From JAVJPJ01 sp040217295 (GTDB taxonomy: Bacteria; Pseudomonadota; Alphaproteobacteria; Rhodobacterales; Rhodobacteraceae), in assembly GCA_964460185.1 (NCBI GenBank), contig CAYWTM010000001.1, positions 62,001 through 126,000 of the forward strand: a stretch of DNA of 64,000 nucleotides, given 5' to 3'. Below the pieces are notes generated by a model. That model was not told the origin of the DNA, did no database searches, and worked only from the letters and a program-made list of their open reading frames with translations. How positions within the stretch are numbered: the stretch's first letter is position 1; each line of letters opens with the position of its first letter. Shown here in pieces: positions 16,202-26,787 of this stretch. The translations under genes and the position numbers were made by a program.

Positions 16202-16370
16202 GGCCTTTCACATCGTCGTTGCCTGCGCGCAAAGGGGTGTGAACGCGCGGCACCAGATCCCGTTCGCGGGTGATCGTGACGCCTTGCGTGAGCGACATGG
16301 CGTTCGGTCGGAGTGGTCTGCCGGCACTGCCCGGACCGCGCCGGTTGGCAAACGGTTCACGCATGATTGG

Positions 16371-17321
16371 TCAGGCGATCGCCGGCGCGCGATCTGCCGC
16401 AGGCGACCGGGCGACATCCGCCAAGGCATGGGGGTCGGACCGGACCGCCATCTGCACGTGCCGCATGAAGGCGCGGGCCGATTGTGACTGCGGTCTGATG
16501 GTCGATACAGCGAATGACGCGCTGTAGATGAATTCAGGGCGAAAGGGCCGGATCGCCAGCGTCGGATCATCGGGTTGCAATACCGGAAACGGGCACAGAA
16601 CGGAAAACCCGACACCGGCACGCGCCAGCGTCAGGGCACTGACGGCCGTGCCTACTTCGGCTACGGGGCGGGTGCGAATGCCTGCCTTCATGAAAACCTG
16701 GTCCAGCCGGGTGCGCACCATGAAACGACGCGTCAGCGTGATGTGGTCCTGGTCATGCAACAGTTCGGGGGTGATCACGTCATGACGCGCCAGCGGATGA
16801 TCCGGCGCCATGACGCACACCGCCAATGACCTATGAAACGGGATCAGCTCCATCGCGGAATGGGTCAGTTCCGCCAGGGTGAACCCCAGATCCAGACGAT
16901 CGTCGACCAACCGGTCCACCAGATCGTTCGACGTACAGGTTTCCAGTGAAATCATCTGGCCGGGATGTCGTTTCATGAAACTGGCCACGCAGCGCCCGAG
17001 AAAGCGATGCGTCAGCGTCGGAGGCGCGGCCAGTCGCAAAGGCTGGCTGACGGGATCGCCGGGGTCCGTGCCATTGAGATAGGCCAGGGCGTCGAACAAC
17101 CGATCGAGATTGCTGTTGAGGCGCAGTGCCTCGGCCGTGGGACGCAGCCTGCTGCCGCGTCTCTCGAACAAGATGACACCCATATTCGCTTCGAGTTGGG
17201 CCAGCATCCTGCTGACGGCCGGTTGTGAGACGCCCAGCTTGTAGGCCGCCGCCGTCACCGTACCGGCCGTGACCACGGCCCTGAGAACCTCGTACTCCCG
17301 GATGGATGCGCGCGATCTCAT
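16371..17321 (-). CDS. LysR-family transcriptional regulator
   Basis: LysR-type regulator, 316 aa. The N-terminal winged HTH spans about residues 6-65 ('AVVTAGTVTAAAYKLGVSQPAVSRMLAQLE' in part), followed by the linker helix and a periplasmic-binding-like effector domain beginning near 'PLRLAAPPTLTHRFLGR'. It is transcribed away from the Dpp-type operon across a 180-bp divergent promoter that contains the ATTATAG-GT-CTATAAT palindrome. By the usual LysR arrangement it should control that operon and itself. The effector is unknown; the downstream hydrolases suggest an N-acyl amino acid. Confidence 0.9.
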   Translation of the reverse strand: MRSRASIREYEVLRAVVTAGTVTAAAYKLGVSQPAVSRMLAQLEANMGVILFERRGSRLRPTAEALRLNSNLDRLFDALAYLNGTDPGDPVSQPLRLAAPPTLTHRFLGRCVASFMKRHPGQMISLETCTSNDLVDRLVDDRLDLGFTLAELTHSAMELIPFHRSLAVCVMAPDHPLARHDVITPELLHDQDHITLTRRFMVRTRLDQVFMKAGIRTRPVAEVGTAVSALTLARAGVGFSVLCPFPVLQPDDPTLAIRPFRPEFIYSASFAVSTIRPQSQSARAFMRHVQMAVRSDPHALADVARSPAADRAPAIA

Positions 17322-17354
17322 GGTGTCCCCAATTCCGCAAAGACATGCATTATT

Positions 17355-17370
17355 ATTATAGGTCTATAAT
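17355..17370. promoter_or_regulatory. Palindrome in LysR/dppA divergent promoter
   Basis: ATTATAGGTCTATAAT consists of two 7-bp perfect arms and a 2-bp centre. It lies in an A/T-rich island 34-49 bp upstream of the LysR start and about 130 bp upstream of the binding-protein start. Its size and dyad symmetry fit a LysR T-N11-A type recognition site, but no protein-DNA evidence is available. Confidence 0.5.
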
Positions 17371-17501
17371 TTGTAAACATGGTTATTTGAGTCTCCGACG
17401 GCAAACCTTGCGCTACGGTATCGACTGTCCAAGGACAAACAACAGACCGGGTGCCCGACAGACATTGGCAAACCCGGTGCGCCAACAGAGGAGTTTGCGA
17501 T

Positions 17502-19127
17502 ATGACCAGTCCCGTCATCCGCCGTGTGGCCATTCTGGCCATGGCTGCGGCCCTGCCGGCCCTGCCGCTTGCGGCACAAGAATTGCGGATAGGCCTTGCC
17601 TCCGAGCCATCATCGGCCGACCCGCATTTCCACAACCTCGGGCCAAACAACCAGTTGCGCCGCAACGTCTTCGAGTCGCTCGTCGGCACCGATGAAGCGC
17701 AGCAGCTGACGCCGCTTTTGGCCGAAAGCTGGGAGCCGGTCAGCGAGACCAGCTGGCAGTTCAACCTGCGCAGCGACGTGACCTTCTCTGACGGCTCGCC
17801 CTTCGATGCCCATGACGTCGTCTATACGGTCTGCCGCATCCCCGGCGTGCCGGATTCGCCGTCGCTGTTCACCACCTATACCGGCGGGATCACCGGCATG
17901 GAGGTCGTCGACCCCCATACGCTGATCGTGCACAGCGCCGAATCCTACCCGTTGATGCCGACCGAGTTCTCGACCTTCGGCATCATCTCGGCGCGCGCCA
18001 ATGGCGTCGATGGTTCGGCTCTGACCTTCAGCACGGAGGGCTGCGGCGACGACATGCCCGTGCCCGCCACGCAGGCCTTCAACGACGGGACGGCCGCAAT
18101 CGGCACCGGTCCCTTCCTTCTGGAAAGCTTCCGCCGCGGCGAAGGCATCGAACTCGTCCGCAACCCCGACTACTGGGGCGAGGCCGCGCCCTGGGAACGG
18201 GTGACGATGTTGCCGCTGACCTCGGAAGGGCCGCGGGTCGCTGCGCTGATCGCGGGTGACGTGGATTTCGTCGAGAACCCGCCGCTGCAAGACCTCGAAC
18301 GCCTGCGCGCCGATGATGATCTGCGCGTGGTGCAGGGTATCTCCAACCGGGTGATCTACATCCACCTCGATCACGCGCAGGTTCCCTCGCCGATGATCAC
18401 CGGCACCGATGGGGCCAACCCGCTGCAGGATATCCGCGTGCGCGAGGCGCTGACCATCGCGGTCAACCGCGACGCCATCGTGGAACGCATCATGGGTGGC
18501 GTGGCCGTATCGGCGGGCGAATTGCTGCCGCCGGGCATGTTCGGCGCCCATGTGGAGGGCGACCTGCCGCCGCGCGGCTTCGACGCCGAGCGCGCCCAGG
18601 CGCTTCTGGCCGAGGCAGGCTATCCCAACGGCTTCGGCATCACCATCGGTACGCCCAACGACCGCTACATCAACGACGCGCAGGTCGCGCAGGCCGTGGC
18701 GCAGATGTGGGCCCGGATCGGGGTCGATACAGAAATCGACGCTTCGACGGCTTCGACCTTCTTCTCGCGTCGCAACGCGTTCGAGTTCTCGGCCTACCTT
18801 GCGGGCTGGGGCGCGGGCACCGGCGAGATGTCATCGCCATTGCGGGCGCTTCTTGCGACGCGCAACAGCGACCTGGGACTGGGCGGCACCAACCGCGGCC
18901 AGTATTCCAACCCCGAGATGGACGAGATCCTGCTCGAGGCGCTGCGCACGGTCGATGACGACGCGCGCGAGGGCTTGCTGCGGCAGGCATCGCGGATGGC
19001 GATGGATGACTATGCGATCATCCCGCTGCACTACGAGGTGACGCCCTGGGCGATGCGCGCAAGCATCGATTACTCACCGCGCGCCGACCAGTACACGCTG
19101 CCCTACGCGATCCGTCCGGTCGAGTAA
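17502..19127 (+). CDS. Peptide-type ABC transporter solute-binding protein (family 5)
   Basis: Periplasmic binding protein of the DppA/OppA family, 541 aa. A Sec signal peptide covers residues 1-22 ('LPALPLAAQ'). The mature chain starts 'ELRIGLASEPSSADPHFHNLG', followed by 'LAESWEPVSETSWQFNLRSDVTFSDGSPF', the SBP_bac_5 signature region (parts quoted). The ATG at 17502 has AGAGGAG about 9 bases upstream. It is the first gene of an operon that continues with two permeases, two ATPases and hydrolases for N-acylated amino acids. That context suggests a ligand with an amide- or acyl-linked amino acid rather than a generic dipeptide. Confidence 0.9.
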   Translation: MTSPVIRRVAILAMAAALPALPLAAQELRIGLASEPSSADPHFHNLGPNNQLRRNVFESLVGTDEAQQLTPLLAESWEPVSETSWQFNLRSDVTFSDGSPFDAHDVVYTVCRIPGVPDSPSLFTTYTGGITGMEVVDPHTLIVHSAESYPLMPTEFSTFGIISARANGVDGSALTFSTEGCGDDMPVPATQAFNDGTAAIGTGPFLLESFRRGEGIELVRNPDYWGEAAPWERVTMLPLTSEGPRVAALIAGDVDFVENPPLQDLERLRADDDLRVVQGISNRVIYIHLDHAQVPSPMITGTDGANPLQDIRVREALTIAVNRDAIVERIMGGVAVSAGELLPPGMFGAHVEGDLPPRGFDAERAQALLAEAGYPNGFGITIGTPNDRYINDAQVAQAVAQMWARIGVDTEIDASTASTFFSRRNAFEFSAYLAGWGAGTGEMSSPLRALLATRNSDLGLGGTNRGQYSNPEMDEILLEALRTVDDDAREGLLRQASRMAMDDYAIIPLHYEVTPWAMRASIDYSPRADQYTLPYAIRPVE

Positions 19128-19140
19128 GGCATCGAACCTC

Positions 19141-19172
19141 AAGGGCCGCGCAGGCACCCCGGCGCGGCCCTT
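19141..19172 (+). terminator. Hairpin between dppA-like and dppB-like genes (attenuator)
   Basis: Perfect 11-bp stem AAGGGCCGCGC (19141-19151) with GCGCGGCCCTT (19162-19172), 10-nt loop, followed by TCCT. It starts 14 bases after the binding-protein stop. The U-run is short, so partial termination or 3'-end protection of the binding-protein message is expected, with read-through into the permease genes. Confidence 0.65.
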
Positions 19173-19205
19173 TCCTGACACCCCAAATTCCGGGATGCCC
19201 CCGCG

Positions 19206-20183
19206 ATGCTCGTCTTCCTGCTCAGGCGCCTCACCCAATCGGTTTTCGTGCTGATCGCCATGATGGTCGTCGTCTTCTTCGGCGTCTACATGATCGGCAA
19301 TCCGGTCGATATCCTGATCTCGCCCGATGCGACGCCCGCCGAGATCGACGAAACCATGGCGCGCTTCGGCTTTGATCAACCGGTCTATATCCAATTCCTG
19401 AAATTCGTCGGAAATGCGTTGCAGGGCGATCTTGGCCGCAGCTTCGTGCATGGCGAAAGCGCCGTCAGCCTGATCCTCTCCTACATGCCCGCGACGCTTG
19501 AGCTGGCGCTGCTGGGCCTCATTTTCTCGATCGCCATCGGTGTGCCGCTGGGTGTCTACGCCGGTTACAAGGCCGACCGGTGGCAGGGTCGGGCGATCAT
19601 GACCGGCTCCATCTTCGGCTTTTCGCTGCCCAATTTCTGGGTCGGCATGTTGTTGATCCTGATCTTTGCGGTGGAACTGCAGTGGCTGCCCTCGACCGGA
19701 CGCGGCGACACCGTCGAGGTGTTGGGCCTGCGGCTGTCGATCTTCACCGCAGACGGGTTTCAACACATGATCCTGCCGGCGCTGACGCTGGCACTCTACA
19801 AGGCGTCCCTGGTCACCCGCCTGGCGCGCGCCGGAACGCAAGAGGCCCTGATGCAGGATTACGTCAAGTTTGCCCGCGCCAAGGGCCTGTCGGAAACCCG
19901 CATCCTGGTGGTGCACGTGCTCAAGAACATCATGATCCCGATCATCACGGTTCTGGGCCTCGAACTGGGATCGATGATCGCCTTTGCGGTCGTGACCGAG
20001 ACCGTCTTTGCCTGGCCCGGAATGGGCAAGCTGCTGATCGACAGCATCCTCACGCTCGATCGGCCGGTCATCGTCGCCTACCTGATGATGACCGTGATCA
20101 TCTTCATCGTCATCAACCTGATCGTGGATCTGGTCTACACGCTGCTCGATCCGCGTGTCCGGGTGAAAGGAAGCACGGCATGA
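19206..20183 (+). CDS. Peptide-type ABC transporter permease (DppB-like)
   Basis: Inner-membrane permease of the DppB/OppB family, 325 aa, six TM segments starting with 'FLLRRLTQSVFVLIAMMVVVFF' (in part). The binding-protein-dependent transport motif E-A-x3-G-x9-LP-like loop is at 'GTQEALMQDYVKFARAKGLSETRILVVHVLKN' (in part), the EAA loop that contacts the ATPases. 'FDQPVYIQFLKFVGNALQGDLGRSF' is the typical DppB periplasmic region. The stop overlaps the next start (ATGA). Confidence 0.92.
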   Translation: MLVFLLRRLTQSVFVLIAMMVVVFFGVYMIGNPVDILISPDATPAEIDETMARFGFDQPVYIQFLKFVGNALQGDLGRSFVHGESAVSLILSYMPATLELALLGLIFSIAIGVPLGVYAGYKADRWQGRAIMTGSIFGFSLPNFWVGMLLILIFAVELQWLPSTGRGDTVEVLGLRLSIFTADGFQHMILPALTLALYKASLVTRLARAGTQEALMQDYVKFARAKGLSETRILVVHVLKNIMIPIITVLGLELGSMIAFAVVTETVFAWPGMGKLLIDSILTLDRPVIVAYLMMTVIIFIVINLIVDLVYTLLDPRVRVKGSTA

Positions 20184-21235
20184 GCGTCAGCGCCCCTCCA
20201 ATCCCTGCCGCGCCCGTCCCCGATGGCGCAGACCGGTGGCGCCGCATCAATCTGGTGGCCGGTCTGGCCGTGGGCTTGTCGCTTACCATCTTGCTGACCG
20301 GGCAAGGCTTTGCCTTGCTTGGGGCCCGTATCGTCTTGCTGGCAGGCCTGATCACGCTTGCCGCAAGCCTTCTGCGCGGGCGCGCGCACAAGTTCTTTTC
20401 CGGACCCTCGGCCTATGTCGCGACCGCCAGCCTGTTCGTGCTGGTGGTGCTGGCCATCTTTGCCAGCGAGATTTCGCCCCAGAACCCATATGACCTGCGC
20501 CAGCTGGATATCATGGATGGCCGTTTGCCGCCGGGATCCACCACGTTCGACGGGTCGATGACCTACCATCTGGGAACCGACGAACAGGGCCGCGATATCC
20601 TGTCAGGCATCTTGTATGGTCTGCGCGTATCTCTGTCGGTATCGATCTTTGCCACTCTGGCGGCCATGGCGATCGGCGTTGTGGTGGGCATATACGCCGC
20701 ATGGGCCGGGGGCAGGACCGATACGATCTTGATGCGGATCGTGGATTTTCAGCTGTCCTTTCCCTCCATTCTCGTGGCGTTGATGTTGATGGCGGCCTTC
20801 GGGCGGGGTCTCGACAAGATCGTCATCGCGCTGATCATCGTGCAATGGGCCTACTACGCGCGCACCGTGCGCGGCACTGCCCTGTCGGAGGCGCGCAAGG
20901 AATACATCGACGCCGCCCGTGGCCTGGGCCTGCCGGACTGGCGGATCGTGTTCGGGCATCTTCTGCCCAACTGCATCCCGCCGCTGATCGTGATCTCGAC
21001 GGTGCAGGTCGCCAACACCATCGTGCTGGAATCCTCGCTGTCCTTCCTTGGCGTGGGCGTGCCGATCACCCAGCCGTCGCTGGGGCTGCTGATCTCGAAT
21101 GGCTATGGCTACATGCTGTCGGGCCAATACTGGATGAGCATGTATCCCGGAGTCGCCTTGCTGGCGATTGTCGCCTCGATCAACATGGTGGGCGACAGGC
21201 TGCGCGACACCCTCAACCCGAGGCTCCAGAAATGA
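20180..21235 (+). CDS. Peptide-type ABC transporter permease (DppC-like)
   Basis: Second permease, DppC/OppC family, 351 aa. It has an unusually long N-terminus with two or three extra hydrophobic segments (residues 25-75) before the standard domain begins near 'ASLFVLVVLAIFASEISPQNPYD'. Then come 'HLGTDEQGRDILSGILYGLRVSLSVS', the DppC signature, and the EAA loop 'ARKEYIDAARGLGLPDWRIVFGHLLPN' (parts quoted). ATGA-coupled at both ends. Confidence 0.92.
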   Translation: MSVSAPPIPAAPVPDGADRWRRINLVAGLAVGLSLTILLTGQGFALLGARIVLLAGLITLAASLLRGRAHKFFSGPSAYVATASLFVLVVLAIFASEISPQNPYDLRQLDIMDGRLPPGSTTFDGSMTYHLGTDEQGRDILSGILYGLRVSLSVSIFATLAAMAIGVVVGIYAAWAGGRTDTILMRIVDFQLSFPSILVALMLMAAFGRGLDKIVIALIIVQWAYYARTVRGTALSEARKEYIDAARGLGLPDWRIVFGHLLPNCIPPLIVISTVQVANTIVLESSLSFLGVGVPITQPSLGLLISNGYGYMLSGQYWMSMYPGVALLAIVASINMVGDRLRDTLNPRLQK

Positions 21236-22208
21236 GCGTTCTAGATGTACGCGATCTGCAAACCCATTTCTTCACCGAAGCGGGCGTGGTCAAGGCCGTG
21301 GATGGCGTGAGCTTTTCGCTGAATGAAGGCGAAGTGCTTGGACTGGTGGGCGAAAGCGGGTCGGGCAAATCCGTCACCGGCTTTTCGATCCTGCGCCTCG
21401 TCGATCAACCAGGCCGTGTCGTGGGCGGGCAGATCAACTTTCGTGGCCAGGACCTGGCCGGCCTGTCCGACCGTGACATGCGCGGCCTGCGCGGCAACAA
21501 GATCGCGATGATCTTTCAAGATCCGATGATGACCCTGAACCCGGTTCTGCGCATCGAGACGCAGATGGTCGAGGCGGTGCGCGCCCACGAGCGTGTCAGC
21601 CCTGCCGCCGCGCGTGACCGCGCGATAAAGGCGCTGGCCAAGGTCGGCATCCCCTCGCCCGAGGAACGTCTGGCGGCGTATCCGCATCAGTTTTCAGGCG
21701 GCATGCGCCAGCGGGTCGCCATCGCCATCGCACTGCTGAATGGTCCCGACCTGATCGTGGCGGACGAACCGACCACCGCGCTCGACGTGACCATTCAAAG
21801 CCAGATCCTGGCCGAGGTGCAGGAGCTTGCGCGCGAGACAGGCACCGCTCTGATCTGGATCACCCATGACCTGGCGGTGGTGGCGGGCTTGGCCGACAAG
21901 ATCTCCGTCATGTACGCGGGCCGGATCGTCGAGACCGGACCGACCGATGCGGTTCTGGCTGCGCCGGGCCATCCCTATACCGAAGGATTGCTTGGCTCGA
22001 TCCCCGGCCACGGGCGGCGGGGCGAGCGGTTGACGCAGATCCCCGGCATGGCGCCCAACATGGCGCGCCTGCCCGACGGCTGTGCCTTCGCGCCGCGCTG
22101 CACCAGGGCCTCTGACGCCTGCCGCGCCGAGGCGCCGGCCATCACCGAGATCGGACCGGGTCGCGCCTTGCGTTGCGTGCATCCGTCGCTGCCAGCGGAG
22201 ATCGCGCA

Positions 22209-22212
<4 letters not shown>
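21232..22212 (+). CDS. Peptide-type ABC transporter ATPase (DppD-like)
   Basis: Cytoplasmic ABC ATPase, 326 aa. Walker A 'GESGSGKS', Q-loop 'MIFQDPMMTLNP', signature 'FSGGMRQRVAIA', Walker B 'LIVADEPTTALD' and switch 'ITHD' are all intact. The C-terminal oligopeptide extension carries 'GCAFAPRCTRASDACR', the Cys-rich region of this family that may hold an Fe-S cluster. It pairs with the following DppF-like ATPase. Confidence 0.94.
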
Positions 22213-23203
<991 letters not shown>

Positions 23204-23207
<4 letters not shown>

Positions 23208-24082
23208 CCGAGACCGTTCCCGGTGTCCTGAGCGTGCACGGCACCGCCACCCAGACGCTGCCACTGGTCTTCGACAGCCCCCATTCGGGCACGGAATACC
23301 CGGCCGATTTCGATCATGCCGCGGATCCGCAGACCCTGCGCCATGCGGAGGATACCCATGTCGCCGACCTTTGGGCGGGCGCGGTGGATGCGGGTGCGGT
23401 CCTGCTCGAGGCGCATTTCCCCCGGTCCTATGTGGACGCGAACCGCGCGCCCGACGACATGGACCCCGACCAGATCGACGGCACCTATCCCGGCACGCTG
23501 AACCCCACGGTGAAAAGCCAGCTCGGCATCGGCCTGTGCTGGACCCGCGTGCCCCCCGCGGGCGGTCCGCTATACACCCGCCGTCTGACCGCCGATGAAG
23601 TCGCGTCCCGCGTCCGGCGATATCATCACCCCTACCAGTCGCGCCTGCGCGCGGTCCTTGACGACAGCCACGCCCGATGGGGCGCGGTCTGGCACGTCAA
23701 TTGCCATTCGATGCAGGAGGTGGCCTCGGCCATGTCCACTCAGGATCGCGGCACGCCGCGCCCCGATTTCGTGCTGGGCGATCGCGACGGAACGGCCTGC
23801 GAACCGGGCCTGACCGAAGCCGTGCGGCTGTTTCTATCGGCGCGCGGCTATTCGGTCGCGGTGAACGATCCCTACAAGGGGATGGAGCTGATCCGCGCCA
23901 ATGGCGACCCCGCGCGCGGACGGCACTCGATGCAGATCGAGGTGAACCGCAAGCTCTATATGGACGAGACGACGCGCGATCCCAATGCGGGCTATGGCGC
24001 GCTCAAGACGTGTTTCACCGCGCTGGCCCTGCACCTGTCCGGCCACGTTTCCAACCAGCTCAGAAGGATCACGGCAGAATGA
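23204..24082 (+). CDS. N-formylglutamate amidohydrolase family protein
   Basis: Metal-dependent hydrolase of the FGase (HutG-type) family, 292 aa. The N-terminal 'LPLVFDSPHSGTEYP' is the family's metal site (D-x-P-H-S-G). Other conserved pieces are 'RSYVDANRAPDDMDP' (the Y-x-D-x-N-R motif), 'WHVNCHSM' (metal His), and 'VAVNDPYKGMELI' with 'QIEVNRKLYMDE'. HutG cleaves N-formyl-L-glutamate to formate and glutamate. No histidine-utilisation genes are nearby, and the gene is fused to a peptide-type transporter operon, so another N-acyl amino acid is likely. Confidence 0.85.
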
Positions 24083-25071
24083 CCGCACCCCGCAATGGAT
24101 CGTCGACCGGATTGCCGAACCCCTACCCCGTCGAACTGACGCCGCCCGACATCACGCCCTACGCGAAGGGCACCGGATCCATCCCCTATATCTGGACCTT
24201 CGACAGCGGCCTGCCGGGCCCGCATGTGGCGCTGACGGCCATCGTGCACGGCAATGAGCCGTGTGGCGCGCTGACGCTCGACTGGCTGATGAAACGCGAT
24301 ACGCGGCCGATCGTCGGAAAACTGTCATTCGCCTTCATGAATGTCGCCGCCCACGAGGCGTTCGACCCCGACCTGCCCGACGCCTCGCGCTGGATCGACG
24401 AGGATTTCAACCGGCTCTGGGCGAAGGAAACGCTCGACGACCCCGACCGCCCGATGACCGAGGAATTGCGGCGCGCACGCGAGGTGCGGCCCTGGCTTGA
24501 TAGCGTCGATCTGCTCCTCGATATCCACTCGATGCAAAACAAGAACGCCGCGTTGACCATCGCGGGGCTCTTGCCCAAAGGCCGTGATCTGGCGCGAAGC
24601 GTCGGCTACCCGCCCCTCGTGATCAACGATCAGGGCCATGCCGAAGGCCTTCGGATGCGTGACTATGGCGGGTTCGGCGATCCGACCTCGGCGCGCAACG
24701 CCATGCTGGTCGAATGCGGCCAGCATTGGGAAAAATCCGCTGAAGGTGCCGCGATGGAAACCGCGATCCGCTTCTTGCGCGCGACAGGTGCCGTGGCGGA
24801 AGATTTTGGTGCCGACTGGATGGCAACCCGCCCTGCCCCGGACGCCATGCAATTTTTCCAGGTCTCGCGCGCGGTTACCATCGAGACCGACGAATTCCGG
24901 TTCTCGCAGGACTGGAAAGGGCTCGAGGCGCTGCCCGAGGGGACGCTGATCGGCCTTGACGGCACGACCGAGATCCGCGCACCACATCCGGTAACTGTCC
25001 TGATCATGCCATCGCGCAGGCTGTGGCGCGGCAAGACGGCGGTGCGGCTGGCGGAACCGGTCGCAGGTTGA
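24079..25071 (+). CDS. Succinylglutamate desuccinylase/aspartoacylase family deacylase
   Basis: Zinc carboxypeptidase-fold deacylase (AstE/AspA/DoeB family), 330 aa. Zinc ligands are His57 and Glu60 in 'VHGNEP' and His150 in 'LLDIHSM'. The substrate-carboxylate motif is 'DEDFNRLW' (residues 107-114, the D-x-N-R of aspartoacylases). 'NAMLVECGQHW' contains the expected catalytic Glu. The C-terminal beta domain is present. The enzyme should remove an acyl group from an N-acyl amino acid, for example N-acetyl-diaminobutyrate, N-acetylaspartate or N-succinylglutamate. ATGA-coupled to the gene before it. Confidence 0.85.
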   Translation: MTAPRNGSSTGLPNPYPVELTPPDITPYAKGTGSIPYIWTFDSGLPGPHVALTAIVHGNEPCGALTLDWLMKRDTRPIVGKLSFAFMNVAAHEAFDPDLPDASRWIDEDFNRLWAKETLDDPDRPMTEELRRAREVRPWLDSVDLLLDIHSMQNKNAALTIAGLLPKGRDLARSVGYPPLVINDQGHAEGLRMRDYGGFGDPTSARNAMLVECGQHWEKSAEGAAMETAIRFLRATGAVAEDFGADWMATRPAPDAMQFFQVSRAVTIETDEFRFSQDWKGLEALPEGTLIGLDGTTEIRAPHPVTVLIMPSRRLWRGKTAVRLAEPVAG

Positions 25072-25095
25072 ACCGGGCACGTATAGGGGCATGAC

Positions 25096-26526
25096 ATGCA
25101 AAACACTTCGGAGATCCCGCAGCTTGTGGAAACCCACAAGGACGATCTGATCGGGCTGGCCGACCGGGTCTGGGGCATGCCCGAGACGCTGTACGGTGAA
25201 TATAGATCCTGCGCCGAACATGCCGCCATGCTGAGGGCCAAGGGCTTTCGCGTGACCGAAGAGGTCGCGGGCCTGCCCACCGCCGTGATGGGCGAGGCCG
25301 GAAGCGGCGGTCCGGTGATCGCCATTCTGGGCGAGTTCGACGCCCTTCCCGGCCTGAGCCAGGTAGCGGGCCTGGATTACCCGCAAGAGCTCGAGGAAGG
25401 CGCGCCCGGTCATGGCTGCGGCCATAACCTTCTGGGGTCGGCCGCATTGCTGGCGGCCTGCGCCGTCAAGGACTGGCTGGAGGCGACAGGCACACCGGGG
25501 CGCGTGCGCTACTATGGCTGCCCTGCCGAGGAAGGCGGCGCCGCCAAGACCTTCATGGTGCGCGATGGTGCCTTTGATGATGTCGATGCCGCCGTCACAT
25601 GGCATCCGTCGGGCATGACCCGCGTCGATGACCCGCTGTCGCTGGCCAACACGCGGATGGATTTCCATTTCTCGGGCCGGGCGGCCCATGCCGCCGCGCA
25701 ACCGCACCTGGGCCGATCCGCGCTGGATGCGGTCGAACTGATGTCGGTCGGTGTGAACTACCTGCGCGAACACATGCCCCAAGATGCCCGCATCCACTAC
25801 GCCTACCTCGACGCGGGCGGCAAGGCACCCAACGTCGTGCAGGCGCGGGCTTCGGTGCGCTATTCGATCCGGGCGCTCAAACTGCACGAGATGCTGGCGC
25901 TGGTCGAACGGGTCAAGAAAGTGGCCGAAGGCGCGGCGCTGATGACCGAGACCACCGTCGAATTCAAGATGTTCGCCGCCGTCTCGAACCATTTCGAGAA
26001 CCTGACGATGGACACCATCATGCAAGAGGCGCTCGATGAACTGGGCGGCGTGCCCTTCGACGACGCCGACCGGGACTATGCCGCGCGTATACAGGCGACG
26101 CTTTCGGCACAAGATATCGCCGCCGAATGGTCCGTGGTGAACGAGCCGCCGCGCGATGGCGCGACCTTGTGTGACTGGGTGGTGCCGATGCGGCCGGGCG
26201 GCGAGGTCCTGATCGGCTCGACCGATGTTGGCGACGTGACATGGAAGGTGCCCACGACCGAGGTCCTCGTCGCCACCGCTGCCATCGGCACGCCCCTGCA
26301 CAGCTGGCAGATGACCGCGCAGGGGCTGTCGGGCTCTGCGCACAAGGGCATGGTGCATGCCGCAAAGGCGATGGGCCGGGTGGCGCAAATCGTCTTGAGC
26401 GATCCCGCACGCCTGGCCGAGGCCAAGGCCGAACACGCACGACGCCTGGCCGTCACGCCTTATAGCTGCCCGATGCCGGCCGACCACAAAGCGCCGCTGG
26501 TGCCACGCCCCGACACGGCGGCCTGA
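25096..26526 (+). CDS. M20-family amidohydrolase (AbgB-like)
   Basis: Metallopeptidase/amidohydrolase of the M20D group, 476 aa, closest in layout to AbgB (p-aminobenzoyl-glutamate hydrolase subunit). It has 'GEFDALPGLSQ' (79-89), the metal site 'GHGCGHNLLG' (105-114), 'YGCPAEEGGAAK' (140-151) with the catalytic Glu pair, and 'HFSGRAAHAAAQPHLGRSALDAVELM' of the lid domain (in part). AbgB-type proteins are typically about 480 aa, as here. It follows the deacylase after 24 bp, making the third amide hydrolase of the operon. Cytosolic. Confidence 0.87.
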   Translation: MQNTSEIPQLVETHKDDLIGLADRVWGMPETLYGEYRSCAEHAAMLRAKGFRVTEEVAGLPTAVMGEAGSGGPVIAILGEFDALPGLSQVAGLDYPQELEEGAPGHGCGHNLLGSAALLAACAVKDWLEATGTPGRVRYYGCPAEEGGAAKTFMVRDGAFDDVDAAVTWHPSGMTRVDDPLSLANTRMDFHFSGRAAHAAAQPHLGRSALDAVELMSVGVNYLREHMPQDARIHYAYLDAGGKAPNVVQARASVRYSIRALKLHEMLALVERVKKVAEGAALMTETTVEFKMFAAVSNHFENLTMDTIMQEALDELGGVPFDDADRDYAARIQATLSAQDIAAEWSVVNEPPRDGATLCDWVVPMRPGGEVLIGSTDVGDVTWKVPTTEVLVATAAIGTPLHSWQMTAQGLSGSAHKGMVHAAKAMGRVAQIVLSDPARLAEAKAEHARRLAVTPYSCPMPADHKAPLVPRPDTAA

Positions 26527-26787
26527 CCCGGTTCACGGCATGGTTCGGCGCCGTCATATGCCTTGCCCAAGGCACTGCGGCGGCCGCTCCGTTGCGCCAC
26601 ACCGATCACAAACGCCACTTTTCCGTTGATTGTCATGCAATAATTCCTTTTGCTTCGGCCAGCGGAACAATCCGCCCCGATGGCATGCCTCCATCTGATC
26701 GGGAAAGCGGCTGCCTGTGGCCGACGCGGATCAGGGCCCGGTCGCGAAACCTGCCCCAAGCAAAGACCCAGCACGAAGGCCGTTTCC

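Noticed and set aside
24325..26487. Minus-strand open frame of 720 codons opposite the deacylase and M20 genes
   Set aside because: Spans two well-supported plus-strand genes and has the composition of an antisense shadow.
26560..26573. GCCTTGCCCAAGGC hairpin after the M20 amidohydrolase gene
   Set aside because: Short stem, tight loop and no U-run; not convincing as a terminator.
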